The translations under genes and the position numbers were made by a program. From positions 12,126,306-12,190,305 of the forward strand of contig OX419341.1 of NCBI GenBank assembly GCA_948470475.1: a stretch of DNA of 64,000 bases. Reading direction: 5' to 3'. Each line of letters opens with the position of its first letter. The stretch's first letter is position 1. The DNA is from Galaxea fascicularis. Its lineage: Eukaryota; Cnidaria; Anthozoa; Scleractinia; Euphylliidae. Below, in pieces: positions 1 to 11,556 of this stretch. The notes below the pieces were generated by a model that was not told the origin of the DNA, searched no databases, and worked only from the letters and a program-made list of their open reading frames with translations.

Positions 1-459
1 TGCCAAAAACCGGATGCCCTAGCTCAGAATAAATAATTATCGTAGGTTTCTCATTGTCACATGTGAATTGATCAATCAATCGACATGCACAATATAAGTT
101 AATTATTCAGTCAATTCTGCTCATGAAGCTATTTTGATTGTTTCTCGATGGCTTCTTGTCATGTTCGAGTTCTATAACTAACGAATCGAATTGACTGGAT
201 TTAAGTAAACTACATAAAAAATTATGTGACCTAACTTTCATTCATTTAAGATGTGGGTGGAGCTGTCAAGCAATTTCTGTCACCTCAAATAACATTATAC
301 GACCCCAGCTTAGAATGAATTCGTTGTATGAAAAGCCGACAGTCGTTTTCTCGCCCCACACGCCCACAGGGCATGTGAGGCTAGCGCAACACTCGAGGAT
401 CACGCTTACGGCGCTTCACGCCTTCCAAAACAACCGAAAACGACTGTTTTGCAGTCAAT
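1..459. other. No gene recognised (left edge)
   Basis: AT-rich sequence with no coding pattern I recognise. An open frame begins near 315, but its first part (up to about 459) matches no family I know; only the later part reads as retrotransposon. Confidence 0.4.
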
Positions 460-1300
460 GCGAATATCAGCCTATAAATGTAGAAGAGTTAAAGGCCACA
501 GAAGAAGAAATCATACGACACATGCAGAGAGAAGCTTTCAAAGAGGAGTTAATCAAACTAAAGAATCAAACCAAAGACACAGTTGACTCAAGATCCATGA
601 TCCAGGAAACTAAAGGAAATGGCCCACTCTCGCGTTTACACTCATTCCTTGATCAAAGAAATCTAGTGACAATTGGTGGACGCATCAAACAACCAAGCAT
701 CCCTGAAAAAATCAAGCATCCTGTTATTCTGCCAGGACAGGGACATACCAGCAGGCTTATAGCTTGACAATACCATGAGAAAGCCCCACATCAAGGAAAG
801 GGAATAACATTAAATGAGATCCGTTCATCTGGCTTCTGGATCATAGGCTGTGGCACAGTGATCTCAAGACTGATCCACGAATGCATCAGGACGCTTAGAG
901 CAAAGTTCCAGGAACAGAAAACGGCGGATCTCCCAGCAGACAGGCTGACACCAGCCCCTCCGTTCACATACTGCATAGTGGATTACTTCAGATCTTGGTA
1001 CGTGAAAGAGGGCCGCAATTAAAGACCTTAAGACATAAGAAGTCCTATTCATGTGCCTGGTGACAAGAGCCATTCATCTGGAAGTGGCCAACTACCTGGA
1101 GACAGACTCCTACAACAATACCCTTTGCTGCTTTATTTGTAGCAGAGGACCTGTGCGCCAGATGTGCAGCGATAATGGGTCAGATTTCAATGGAGCATGC
1201 AGAGAGCTGAAGAAGGCATTAGCTGAGATGGACCAACTCAAGTTAAGAGTGAGATGTTGAAAGAAAACTGTGACTGGATCAAACAGGAGAAGAGGTGCTT
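460..1300 (+). pseudogene. BEL/Pao LTR-retrotransposon fragment (integrase zinc-binding region and start of integrase core), decayed
   Basis: The translation has the Pao-family linker pattern after the RNase H region (EELKATEEEIIRHMQREAFKEE), then the GGRI and HPVILPG blocks, then an HHCC-type zinc-binding stretch (HTSRLIA, YHEKAPHQGKG) and SGFWIIG, all typical of BEL/Pao integrase. The frame is broken by a stop at about 765 and by further stops and shifts near 1021-1060. Beyond that, VTRAIHLEVA and DNGSDFNGA match the integrase core (the DN motif is visible). No LTR, gag or reverse transcriptase is in the window, so this is a truncated, dead copy lying downstream of the PMCA-like gene. The family call is firm; the exact clade is not determined. 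Confidence 0.85.
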
Positions 1301-2148
1301 AAAATAACACGGTTTCATGATGATTTTGATTCTAACTTGAGGGAATTCATTACAATGTAACTGTATTTGTTTCCAGCACACTATGCCAACATAGGCAAAA
1401 ATGATACCCTATTTAAGGATTTTTTTAACCTCAAAAACCATACCCTATCCCAAAGCACAATTACCTATACTGCCCATATGTGGTAGCACGAGGGGAAACT
1501 TGGAAAAGTTGGCCCAATGTTTTCAATGCATTTCAGTCCTAATTGGCATCCTAAGCCCAGAGGCCAATTTATAGTTTTGCTACATGGATAAAATAAGTTC
1601 AACTGAACTATTGGGTTTTCTCTTCTTTCTACATCTTTTTCAGCTTCTCATATAGTGACACAAACTCGTGACAAACTACTAGTACAAGCCATGACAAGCC
1701 ATGTGGTGGGTCCACAGTAATTGGCTCCAGCTGTTGCAGTGTCCTTGCCCAATTTAAGTTGTTACTAGTGTATTGTTATCCTGTATTCTCAGTATCTGTA
1801 TATCTTCAGATTATTTTTTCCTTATTTCTTTAGGGCAAAGCTAATAAAATTAAAATAAAATAAAAACAAAAGTGTCTGATTGTGCAAAAAAATAAAATAC
1901 TACCTCAAAATGTAACTGTTCTAATCACACAGAAATGACACTTAGAAAGTGCAATCACTTAAGAGACATATTGTACATTTCAGAAGTACCTAGGACTGAA
2001 ACGAAAGGTGTCCTGATAAACAAGCGGTATAGAGGGGTGGAAGGTCCACCTGTATGGACCACTTTCACAAATGGTGGCCAATTTATTGTTCATTTGTACA
2101 AAGGTTGATTAGACCTACTAGTAGCCCCTTTTTAGAATAAAAGTTCTT
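1301..2148. other. No gene; degraded dispersed repeat
   Basis: AT-rich noncoding DNA. Around 1385-1475 there is a stretch with repeated ataccctat words, a wording that recurs near 58140-58400, so part of it is old dispersed repeat. No supported coding region. Confidence 0.5.
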
Positions 2149-2460
2149 TTGAATTTTGTACCTTCTAGCAAGGCTATTAAGGCTCATTTGCAACAACAAA
2201 AATTATTTGGCGGTCGTTATGAGAGATCTATTATCAGCAGTTTTTTCAGATGGATTTTCCAGTGTTCAAAACTCAGGGTTCATACATTATTTTCAACCAA
2301 AAATTCAAGAACTTTTCAAGGCCTTTCAAGGACACATTCTTCCATTTTTCAAGGACTCCAAGAGGGGCAAAATCAAGCCAATATAATGTGACATCAGATG
2401 CTTGACGTAGAGAGTACCTCACTTTTTGTCTCAGACACTTGTGAAGCTTTGTTGGGTAAA
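2149..2460. repeat. Dispersed repeat fragment (related copy at about 61020-61150)
   Basis: The text around 2150-2290 (gaattttgta, tagcaaggct, agagatctat, ttttcagatgg) recurs in diverged form near 61030-61140. It ends in a run of ttcaagg words that continues after the inserted composite repeat at 3250-3310, so the composite appears to sit inside this repeat. Open frames here are incidental. Confidence 0.55.
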
Positions 2461-2606
2461 ACTGGCTCCAAATTTCAAGTGGTGAAACAGAGAATTAACT
2501 CTGCAGTGTAAATTAAAGTGCTAGAGAAACCCATGAAAAACCCACTGGGCATTAGCCCTAGTAAAGGATATCAGGGAACCACACGAGGCAAAAAAAAAAT
2601 TCTTAT

Positions 2607-2679
2607 GACCTCGGTGGGAATCGAACCCACGACCTCCAGATCAGATCTACCGTTGCTCTGCCGACTAAGCTACGAGGTC
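2607..2679 (-). repeat. tRNA-like sequence (degenerate anticodon arm), tRNA-derived repeat head
   Basis: Read on the minus strand, 73 bases fold as a 7-bp acceptor stem (gacctcg with cgaggtc), a D arm and a perfect T arm (gtggg/cccac). The RNA polymerase III boxes look intact: box A tagcttagtcgg and box B ggttcgaatcc. The anticodon stem pairs poorly and the expected U before the anticodon is missing, so I read it as the promoter head of a tRNA-derived repeat rather than a working tRNA. Confidence 0.7.
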
Positions 2680-2913
2680 GTACAGAGAAAGTCGGGGACG
2701 ATTAAGGTGGTGAATCGCGGCGAAGAGAAAGTAAGGGTACATATAAAAAAATTATATGCTGTGCCGCGTAGCACTATAAACACAAGTGGTGAAACAGAGA
2801 ATTAACTCTGCAGTGTAAATTAAAGTGCTAGAGAAACCCATGAAAAACCCACTGGGCGTTAGCCCTAGTAAAGGATATCAGGGAACCACACGAGGCAAAG
2901 AAAAAATTCTTAT

Positions 2914-2986
2914 GACCTCGGTGGGAATCGAACCCACGACCTCCGGATCAGATCTACCGTTGCTCTGCCGACTAAGCTACGAGGTC
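2914..2986 (-). repeat. Second tRNA-like copy in the tandem repeat
   Basis: Nearly identical to the copy 307 bases upstream. It has the same acceptor stem, box A and box B, with one change that improves pairing (ctccgg instead of ctccag on the plus strand) but still gives no standard anticodon loop. Identity of flanks as well as head shows duplication of the whole unit, not two independent tRNA genes. Confidence 0.7.
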
Positions 2987-3432
2987 GGACAGAGAAAGTC
3001 GGGGACGATTAAGGTGGTGAATCGCGGCGAAGAGAAAGTAAGGGTACATATATATGTTGTGCCGCGTAGCACTATAAACACAAGTGGTGAAACAGAGAAT
3101 TAACTCTGCAGTGTAAATTAAAGTGCTAGAGGGGTTTCATGTGCTCATGGGTTTCTCTAGCACTTTCATTTACACTGCAGAGTTAATTCTCTGTTTCACC
3201 ACTTGTGTTTATAGTGCTACGCGGCACAACATATATATGTACCCTTACAAATTTCAAGGACTTTTAAGGCCTTGAATTTTTATTTTTAAATTCAAGGACT
3301 TTCAAGGGGCGTGCGTACCCTGTAATCCATTGATAAACTGTTCCAGTTATTCTTTTGTCCTTAACTTTTACAACCATGAGATTATAAGGTACATAACAGC
3401 CACCGAACAAAAACAAGTTAGTTTAATTTTAC

Positions 3433-3817
3433 CTTCAGATGAGATGCTCCTTGTGGTAAGACAAAGTATACGAAGCCCATCCCTCAGCCAAGGTTGAATA
3501 ACTTCCCTGCAAATATTTTCCTGATCTTCTTTGGTAAAATATCTCAGCTCCCCTGATATCCCAATTATAGAAGTGCACAATTTCAGCAGTACCTCAGCAG
3601 CTCCCTTGGAATAAAGTTTGAATCCTTGCTCCCCATCATAAAAAATGGTTGTCATGCACTTGCGATCAGATGTGAATTCAAACACCTTGATTAACTTGTC
3701 TTGAGGATAGTCATCCCTCCATGTCTGGTAATACTCACCTAGCTCAAACAGATACTGCAACAGAGCTGCATCTGTCCTATTTCCACCCTGTTTTGGAATA
3801 TTGTCTGCACCTTCCTC
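3433..3817 (-). CDS. PMCA-like gene, coding exon 2 (nucleotide-binding domain)
   Basis: Acceptor ttttgcag|gagg and donor gaag|gtaaaa. It encodes the region from NRTDA (NKTE in normal PMCAs) through the KVFEFTSDRKCMTT and YSKGA blocks to RDGLRIL. Length is 385 bases, ending in phase 1 like the 406-base homologous exon of the intact gene. Confidence 0.88.
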
Positions 3818-6149
3818 CTGCAAAAGCACCAAAACAGAACATTCCACAGACAAAAAAAGATAAACACCATCTTTATATATCATACACTAAATAACACATT
3901 GGCTGCTAACTTTTCACAGCTGGTTTTCACAGTTTTCATTATGTCTCAAGAAATGAATTTTCATAGTAAATTACACACATAAGAAAACTCCACAAAAGAA
4001 AACATCATTCCAATTTTTGACTTTAAACCTCAACATTTATGCCTAATTTGAAAAAGTTATGACTAAGTCCAGCTTTGCTTTGCTCTAAGAAAGAAAATAT
4101 TGCTTTATGCTTGACTAGAATAAAAACAAGTGACGTTTTTGTACAAGTAAAAACAATTTCTGCTCCACTTCAGAATTTAAATGTATTTCAATACACAGAT
4201 AATAAACTTCAAAGTGAACAAAAACATGCACATTAACAGAAGGTCTTTGCCTGGAATGAGCTAAGATAGATAGAATTCTAAAAATATTCAGGAAAATTAG
4301 TTATGCAACTATTTTTCAGTTAAACAGTTACCCAGAGAGAATCAGCAAATATCATAAGGTAAACAAAATTAAATAATTTACAAAAAAAAAGATTTTTGTA
4401 GACTACTTGATGCAGTAGTAAAGACTGCAAAGTAGCTGGGTGAACCAATGGAGACTCAATGGACCTGGGATATCAAAAGGCAGTGATAAGAACTGGAGAT
4501 CTGTAAATGTGGTAATAAGCATAAAAGACAAAATACTTCACCAAAATGGCACCATGCCATAATTATTCCAAAAGGAACAATAACAAGGAGATATCAGCAC
4601 AACAAAAATGATACTAAAGTATGCGGAATGTTCCAATATTATAAGAATGAAATACATGTAATTATTATTTAAAACTTAACTTTGAGAAATTAACTTTTAC
4701 TTCTCAAAGAATATCACAATAAAATAAAATAAAATGCAAAATAATATAACATACCAGGATTTGAGCTAAGTAACTGGTGTTAATGGAGATGGCCTTACAC
4801 AGATCCGTGAATACAATTTTTGGAATATTGTTCTTGTACTGTTTTGGTTCTCCCTCATAGATCTGTTCGCCAAGGTAGCTTTTGGCCACCACCATGCGGT
4901 TCTGAGTCAGCACTCCTGTCTTGTTGCAGCAGATGTTTGTTATGTTACCCATTGTTTCTAGCATGTCAACATGGCGAACCAAAGCCTTGTCGTGGTACAT
5001 TTTCCTGACGCAGAAGGCAAGCGATGTAGAAATCACCAAGGACAGTGCTTCTGGGACAGCAATTATAAGGACAACAACACCAATAATTAAAGCTCTGATG
5101 TACTCATTGATATGGCTAGGATCAAAGGCTAATCCAAGCGTGGAGAAGGTATGAACACTGAAGCGGATGATTATAACAATGATGGCAACCACTGCCAGAA
5201 AGACACTAATGCGACCAAGAGAAACTTGAATCTTGTTAATCTTGCCTTGAAGCTGAGCTTCATCTTCCTTATGCTCAAATGAAACTTGTGCATCTTCACC
5301 AATATATTCTGGCTGATCAGGGAATGCTGGTTTAAATGTGACAATTGAGGGTGTGGTAGGAGATTGAGCTCTTCTCATCTGCAACTGAGTGTTGGGTCCT
5401 ACCGCCATCACTATCATCTTACCACTTCCATCCACAACATGAGTGCCAGCAAGCACCAGGGAGTGCATTTCCTTGGGTGACATGACTGTGTTGCCTGTTA
5501 AAGCAGATTCATTGACAATGAGGCCATTCTGATGTACAATGATTCCATCTGCAGGAATAAGAGTTCCAATATCAAGCTGGCACAGGTCTCCAACAACAAG
5601 ATCAGTGGACAGGATTTCAGATATTTTTCCACTTCGGATGACATTTACTTTACGTTCTCTCTTGATCTTGGAATGTAAGCTGCGGAAATCAGTTTCCTTG
5701 AGATAGTCACTGAAAGCTATCAGGAGGATCATGACTACTACAGTGGCCATGATGCCAATTCCCTCATACATTGCCACAACAAAGGTGTCTTGACCTTCAC
5801 ATTTCTCAGGATAAACTGCACCCAGAATAACAGAAATCAAAGCGCCAACAAACAGCACCGATATCACCCAATCTCTCATAGCACATAAAAGATAGTTTAA
5901 AATGAGTTTAGGTGGTTCTAGTGGAATAAAGTTCACTCCAAACACTTCTTGCCTGTGTTTGATAGCCTCTTGTATACCAATTATCCCCTTGGTGGATGAG
6001 GTGTGAAGATCGTGAATGATGTTATTAACACTTCCAAACTTTTCAACAATAGCTTCGTAGCCTCCTCTCCCACTCATGATATCGACTAGCATTTCCTTCG
6101 GAGACTTACTGAAGTCTGGGATGAACTTCGCGTCAACTTCATCCGCCAT
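3433..6149 (-). CDS. PMCA-like P-type ATPase with altered catalytic motifs (pseudo-ATPase candidate), 5' two coding exons; partial at the left edge
   Basis: Coding exons are 6149-4755 (465 codons, ATG at 6149) and 3817-3433; the intron is GT-AG and in the same phase as in the intact PMCA gene upstream. The remaining exons must lie left of the window, since no later PMCA exon is seen in 1-3432. The protein shows the PMCA N-terminus, M1-M2, the actuator domain, M3-M4 and much of the nucleotide-binding domain (SKGAAE kept). Three signatures are changed: the DKTGTLT phosphorylation site reads NKTGVLT (Asn409), actuator TGES reads TGNT (Asn220, Thr221), and M4 PEGLP reads PEALS (Ala368, Ser370; Glu367 kept). 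P-type ATPases need the Asp for phosphorylation and the TGES Glu for dephosphorylation, so transport activity is unlikely. The frame has no stops. It could be a functional pseudoenzyme or a young pseudogene. Confidence 0.9.
3884..4700. other. Intron of the PMCA-like gene
   Basis: AT-rich intron sequence between the two coding exons. I see no repeat boundaries, exon or RNA gene in it. Confidence 0.7.
4755..6149 (-). CDS. PMCA-like gene, coding exon 1
   Basis: Starts at the ATG of MADEVDAKF, the same N-terminal MADE context as the intact paralogue, and ends at a donor ctg|gtatgt. The exon covers residues 1-465. The linker between the actuator domain and M3 is short and lacks the acidic Asp/Ser-rich stretch of the intact gene. 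AVGPNTQLQMRRAQ replaces the usual AVG-NSQTGIIF segment. Confidence 0.9.
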
Positions 6150-6631
6150 GATGCAAAAGAACAATTGAACCTGCAAGAATCTGCGTGGTAAAGCAAAATT
6201 TTACAGTGGTGAAAAAGTTTTGACCCGTTCAATTAATACTTTCAGACAATTCACAGCTCAGCAATAGTAAACTTAAGCTTAAATACAAAATGAAACTATT
6301 GTTTTGGAGTAGATCGACGGTTTTGATGGACCACCCTAGAGAAAAAATTATTGGAGGGAAACAATGACTGCAAATCTTAAAAATAATTTCATGCTATGCT
6401 TTCTGGCCCAAAAGTTTGTCCGTCGAAGGCAACGCCTACTGGGTGACTCTAAGCTTTTTGTAAACACACCATAATTAATGTTAAAAAGAGAGATAATAAC
6501 CATAGAAAGGATTACAACAATGAAACAAACGTGAACTCGCACACGAAAGAACACAGAGCTGGTCCACATTAAAACCTGGTTATTACGAAAGAATTCGAAA
6601 CTGCAGAGGCTGACATAAGCAGTTGTCTTAC

Positions 6632-6845
6632 CTTGTTTACGAGGATTCAGTTTGCCCAGATTGGCGTAGAAAGGACGATGTAGCTCTTCCGCTGTCACAA
6701 TTGGAGCCTGGAGCCCACAGAGCCCACCCCTTTGAAAGCCTCCGATCATCGATGAGGGACTAGGTGCCACTATGTTGTTGTTTTGTTTTTTTTTTCCTAG
6801 AAGTTCTTGCGTTGCAGATAACGTACGTTGAATTGAAGAGTTCAA
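6632..6845 (-). other. Probable 5' untranslated exon of the PMCA-like gene
   Basis: A strong donor (aacaag|gtaaga) ends at 6632, and a good acceptor (ttcttgcag|gttc) opens at 6170, just 5' of the ATG at 6149. This gives a 5' UTR intron of about 460 bases. The open frame here does not continue in frame into the ATPase, so I treat the exon as noncoding. Its right (5') end is not determined. Confidence 0.45.
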
Positions 6846-7060
6846 TATTGGGTCTTTGGTTTAATACACTTGCATGCTAATATTTTTCACAAGCTCCATA
6901 CGTTTCGTTCGGCCGAAGAAACTCCCGGGGGGGGGGGGAACTCAAGAGCTGCTTGGGTAGGGAGGTGCGGCCCTCAGACCCTATCGAAGACATTTAACCC
7001 AAAATCATACCCTGAAACTCTATCGCCAATAAACAGCTACAACGTTTTATGGTTACAATT

Positions 7061-7083
7061 TGTGTGTGTGTGTGTGTGTGTGT
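7061..7083. repeat. (GT)n microsatellite
   Basis: About eleven gt dinucleotides in a row. A run of ten or so G bases lies nearby at about 6928-6938. Confidence 0.95.
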
Positions 7084-7153
7084 AATAAGCTCTGATTATT
7101 AAAGTCAAGGTAAGCGCACCAATAACTGGCGGCCTGTGGTCAGGCTTCTATTA

Positions 7154-7338
7154 GGGTGCGTTCTTTTGGGGTGATCTGGATCAGGATCAGCGATCCAAGA
7201 TCTGTCTGGATCATGGTGTATCAAAGGAACCGGTCAATCCACTCTGAGCATGGATTCACCGGTTGCTTTGATGCACCATGATCCAGACAGATCTTGGATC
7301 ACTGATCCTGATCCAGATCACCCCAAAGGAACGCACCC
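7154..7338. mobile_element. Palindromic MITE, 185 bp, PIF/Harbinger-like (TTA target duplication)
   Basis: The two halves are near-perfect inverted repeats (gggtgcgttc at one end, gaacgcaccc at the other, with ggatcaggatca words inside). The element is flanked by tta at 7151-7153 and 7339-7341. A 3-bp TWA duplication with GG-starting termini fits PIF/Harbinger; the superfamily call is inference. Confidence 0.8.
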
Positions 7339-7341
7339 TTA

Positions 7342-8650
7342 CAGACCTTTAGATCCGACAACGACAATGACTACGACTACGAAATCAGTCATTTGTACCT
7401 TCGTGCGCATGCCCGTTAACGTGATAGAGTAACGCCACAAAATTCGGCGGGAAAAAGTTCGTAGCCATCGACTTGTTAACTACGACTTTTTGCACAAATT
7501 CCATAGTGGTGACAACGAACTCGCAAAAAATCAAGGTACGTTCAATTTTTTTGCAATTTAGTTGCCAAATTGAAAAGCCCTATTGCTAAAAATATTTTTC
7601 TTGCTTTGAGGGGTATTGAAGTTCGTAGATACTCGAAATGTTAATGTTAACGTACCCTTGTTTTCGTACATGCTGAACTTTTTAGATGTCATTAGAGAAG
7701 AGAGAAATTTAACAAATGGAATGTGGTTTAGCGCCCGGGTTCTTTACCGTCTCACAAATTACTAAGAACGATTATTGTGAGACGGGGCCTACAGTTTTAT
7801 CGTCCCTATCCGAGAAGACTAGGAAATCTAATCATTCAATTTGCAGACGTCGTTACAAAGGTAGCACTTTTTGGTCAGTTATCTATTAAGACTCGTACTT
7901 GTCCGGCCGAAATCCGGTGCTCTACCAACTGAAAACTCCGATTTTTCGGCAATGCTGCCTTCAGGGCATTTTCCCTGGTAAAGGCAGCATTGCCGAAAAC
8001 TTGGACATTTTTTTGTTCCTGACTTAACAGCGTTGAAATACCCCTTTCCTCCCTAGGAGACTTTACAGATTTTACTCGTCCAAGGGAGAACCCTTAGGGG
8101 TTAAAGGGTTAAGATACCAAAGCAACTGAGTCAAACGGTCAAGTTTGTTTGTATTATTTTGTCTGGAAATCAGGTCAGTGTAAGTTTACCAAAGTGTAAT
8201 AATTTATTTCGGTCATTACTTTACTACAAGACAACATGGCCAAATCTGGGGTCATGATTTTTGAAAACCGAGAGTTTAAGGCTGAAAACTGTAACTATCG
8301 ACTAAAGCAACTAAAAATTAATAAAGCGTGTACGCGGGCCTAACCAAATATTATGATCCCTGCAATAACCAGAGGATTATTTTCCGCTCAAACATTGAAG
8401 CCCACCTACTTTTTCGTGAACCTTTGGGAACATGCCCCCCCCCCCCCCCCGTAATACACGAATATAAAGCAACGTCTGCAAGATAATGATCACGTTTATT
8501 ACGCCTACCGAATCCGAGCTCCCTACTGTAAATCTTTATGACAAACAACTTCATATTTATATCTATAATCCAAAGGATCCTTATGTAGAGATAATATATA
8601 TCTATGAGGACAATTAAAATTCTCCAGAGGAACCTTGAATTTAATTAAAG
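7342..8650. other. Intergenic; small hairpin at 7943-7999 and a C run at 8435-8450
   Basis: No gene seen. The hairpin has arms ttttcggcaatgctgcct and its complement around a loop of about 20 bases. The words at 8041-8110 look like an old dispersed repeat. Confidence 0.5.
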
Positions 8651-9075
8651 CGAACCCCCACTCTTACGACAAATTGATGCTAGATTGTTGGAAATGATTA
8701 CTAGATTCAAAACTTAATAGGCCATTTCCGAGTTCATGTCTGCCTCCTCTTCAAAGCGAGTCTAAGTGCGAAGTTTTTGTGATGGTAATTAGTTCTACTT
8801 TACATATGAATGAAGAGGAGGCAGACATGAAGTATTGAAGACGTGGAAATACCTATTCAGCTTTTCAGTTTACAAAAAAGTGGGTATCATTAACGTCTAT
8901 TTCCATTTTTAAATTTTACGGGCGCCGCCATTTTGGATTTTATGACGTAAATCGGTTGATATCCAATTTTTTGAACGCTGAGAAGATAATTTCTTGATTT
9001 CAAAAAAATTCTGAAATCTGGTAATCACTTCCAACGATTTAGCGTCAATTTGTCGTAAGCGTGGAGGTTCCCTTT
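8651..9075. mobile_element. Non-autonomous inverted-repeat element with an inner palindrome
   Basis: Outer arms 8651-8710 and 9010-9075 are diverged inverted copies (cttacgacaaattg recurs as caatttgtcgtaag). Inside the left part, 8735-8753 (catgtctgcctcctcttca) is mirrored by 8811-8829. It may be one element nested in another; no target duplication was found. Confidence 0.6.
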
Positions 9076-9099
9076 GAGGCCTTCGCTCATGGTACACGT

Positions 9100-11550
9100 C
9101 ATAAATAATCACTAAAAAATAACTCTCAACTGCTCAACACTGGAATGCCTGTTTGCAATATGTTGCAAGAACTAGAATAGAAAAGCAAGTAGTTTTTTTA
9201 GGAAAAGCATATGAAGGTTACACTAAATGCAAAACCGCAAACATTACACCCAAAAAACAGAATTAAGTGAAACCTGAAGCTTTCACAGTTCCATAAAAAA
9301 TACATTGTAATCCTGAAATATCGATATTATCCTAACAGAAGAGCCATAGTAATATTTTTATTGAAGCTCGCACACAAACGGGAAAATCAATGTTTGCCAT
9401 GAACTCAATTCAAGCCCTTTCAGACTACACATTGCTGCCTTGATTCTGTGGTTTGAAAAAAAATATCACATGGTTACCAAATCACTGTCCAAAACCTGGG
9501 AGAAATGAACTTGAAAGGCGAAGAAAATGATGAACATGCAATACTGTCTAACTGCTTCAGCAATACATGTGCCATAGCAATGGAGGTTTTTATTTTGGGT
9601 TCTTAGCACTTGCTGAATATTGCAAATTTCACGTTTGTTTATGGATTAGCAAACATTAAAAAAGCAACTCTAAGCAAATCAAAATTAGTTTCTAAGGAAA
9701 CACACATTGTATATACCACTAGTAATCAGCAATCTATTATAAATACAATGTACCATCAACAATTTGATTTCATAAGCAACTCAACGGCACCAACTCAAGG
9801 CTTCGGACACCTGATACTGTCGTTAGCAACAAGTGAAATCTTGAGCCGATCAGTGGGGTCAATTGAAACTAAGAGCAAGTAGGCCAGTATTTCTTTCAGC
9901 AAAATAGCTTTTGTCTGATTCGTTGAAGTTCATGATTTTTCCATGCATCCAATTCTGACGGGTCGAAAAATTACAAAATTCTTCTGTCGCCAACTGCAAC
10001 CATGGTAAATTGTCTGCACAGGGTTACACTAATCTTTAACACAGTGTTCTTGATTTGCACAGTTTAAACACCAAACTAACACTGTGATGGAGCAACAGTT
10101 CAAATCAAAACAAATTACTTGTTCTTGCAGAGATATGTTAAACCCGCAAACCAATAATTTTATTGTCAAGTACCCTCAATAATAATAAAAAAAAAAACAC
10201 ACACTGGCATTTCCTTCAGTAAAACAATTAATGTCAAAAATACGGCAAAACTACTTAGTGAGAAATATTCTCATAGTGACAGTAAGCTACTCCTCTGAAA
10301 TTAACAGCTAGAGTTAAGAAGTAAGATGGTGAGTTAGCTATAGAAAAGAAATATATTACAAAAAGCTAAAGCTAGGGCTTCCTTACCAAGCTGTCCTAAG
10401 CTACTCACTATGTAGCTAATTTAGTTCATGAATAACTATTTTCAATTTATTTCTAAGATAAAACAAGATCTAGTTACATACAACAGAGCATACAGAAGAC
10501 CCCAGTTAACTAGACCTATTAAGTACTACAGGTTTAAGATGAAATTACTGCAAATATCTTATAAGAGCAGTTTGAGAAGGCAAGGGATTGCAGATTAAAA
10601 CGAGTCAACTGAATGTCACTTAGCACACCAGCAAATGGAAATTAATAGCTTCACAAACACAACTGAAAAAAAAAAAAAACTAAACAAGCCTTGCCACTGC
10701 TTGGCTAGTTAACCTATACGCCTTTATACAGCCAAATGTCTAATGAACTCTTAACAATCCTTTCTTTGAAGATTCAAGCAACCATGCACAATAAAATTAG
10801 TGAGGTATTAACTAGACCTGGAACAGCTACTTTGTACGATAACTGGATATTTGCAGGGTTCTGGCTAACTTTTTAAGGCAGGGTGAGAACAAGAAATTCC
10901 AACAGTCAAACTTCCACTGTGCCCAACAAACCAGTATAAATTTTCTAATGATTAATTTTGCTGGGTCATGTAGTCAGTCTTGTTAAGTTTTTGACCTGAG
11001 ATCGCCCTCTTATCTAGAACACTGTAACTGTTTAACTGTCTCCACTACACAGACCACATTTCTGTGAGGCTTGGACCCAGAGAACTGTCAGAAATATTCA
11101 GACAAATTTGTTTTCCTTGGAAACCACTGCACACAAATTCAACTTAAACTCTACATATTTTTATTTAAATGCTAGAATAGCTAGATCTATTAATGGCCAT
11201 TTGCTGGTGCAATCGCCAAGTAAGTTTTGTCTCTTCGTAAGTAGATACTCCAAGAAAAGATCTATTACAGGATAGGAGAATTTTAACTCACTGTAGGGGC
11301 TTCCACAGCAATCATGATCACCTGCATAGATTAAGAAAACGTTAATTGAGATATCTGACTAATTTTACTCTTATTTTGGGTTAGTAAGTACAAGTTTCTT
11401 TATTCTAGCACTAAGTTGAACAAGATCAATCAATGAGAAATGAGTGAAGTGCAGTGTTAACAACAGCCAGCTGTGTGTACAAAGGATTCTAGCGCACATT
11501 AGTTGATCTGCTTTACTCAAGTGTAGAGTTAGCTGAGCCCTCCCCACAAC
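9100..11550. other. Intergenic, no gene recognised
   Basis: AT-rich sequence between the 3' end of the intact PMCA gene and the 5' side of its paralogue. The ATPase's 3' UTR may extend some way into its right side. Open frames are short and resemble nothing known to me. Confidence 0.5.
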
Positions 11551-11556
11551 TTTATT
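11551..11556 (-). terminator. Possible polyadenylation signal of the PMCA gene
   Basis: tttatt on the plus strand is AATAAA on the minus strand, about 180 bases past the PMCA stop codon. It is a common word in AT-rich DNA, so this is only a candidate. Confidence 0.35.

Larger units (their letters stand above)
2470..3258. repeat. Composite repeat: tandem units of about 300 bp with tRNA-like heads, ending in a palindromic copy
   Basis: A unit starting caagtggtgaaacagag begins near 2476, 2783 and 3081 (spacings about 307 and 298). The third copy is cut short and runs into an inverted partial copy: the arm 3038-3131 is mirrored by 3154-3248 around a loop of about 22 bases, giving a stem near 94 bp. 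Each full unit holds one tRNA-like sequence on the minus strand. The flanks share caaatttcaag (2469-2479 and 3248-3258), a possible target duplication, although caag is also part of the repeat. The short open frames in it are shadows. This may be a tRNA-derived SINE array or part of a foldback element. Confidence 0.8.

Noticed and set aside
315..767. A host gene of 150 codons
   Set aside because: From about residue 49 on it matches BEL/Pao integrase linker and zinc-binding patterns and it continues out of frame as integrase.
2607..2986. Two tRNA genes on the minus strand
   Set aside because: Acceptor and T arms are good, but the anticodon arm is unpaired and lacks U33, and both copies sit in a duplicated repeat unit.
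1..3432. Later exons of the PMCA-like gene
   Set aside because: I looked for the complement of the [11 protein letters not shown] hinge and other PMCA blocks and saw none; this stretch is repeats and retrotransposon debris.
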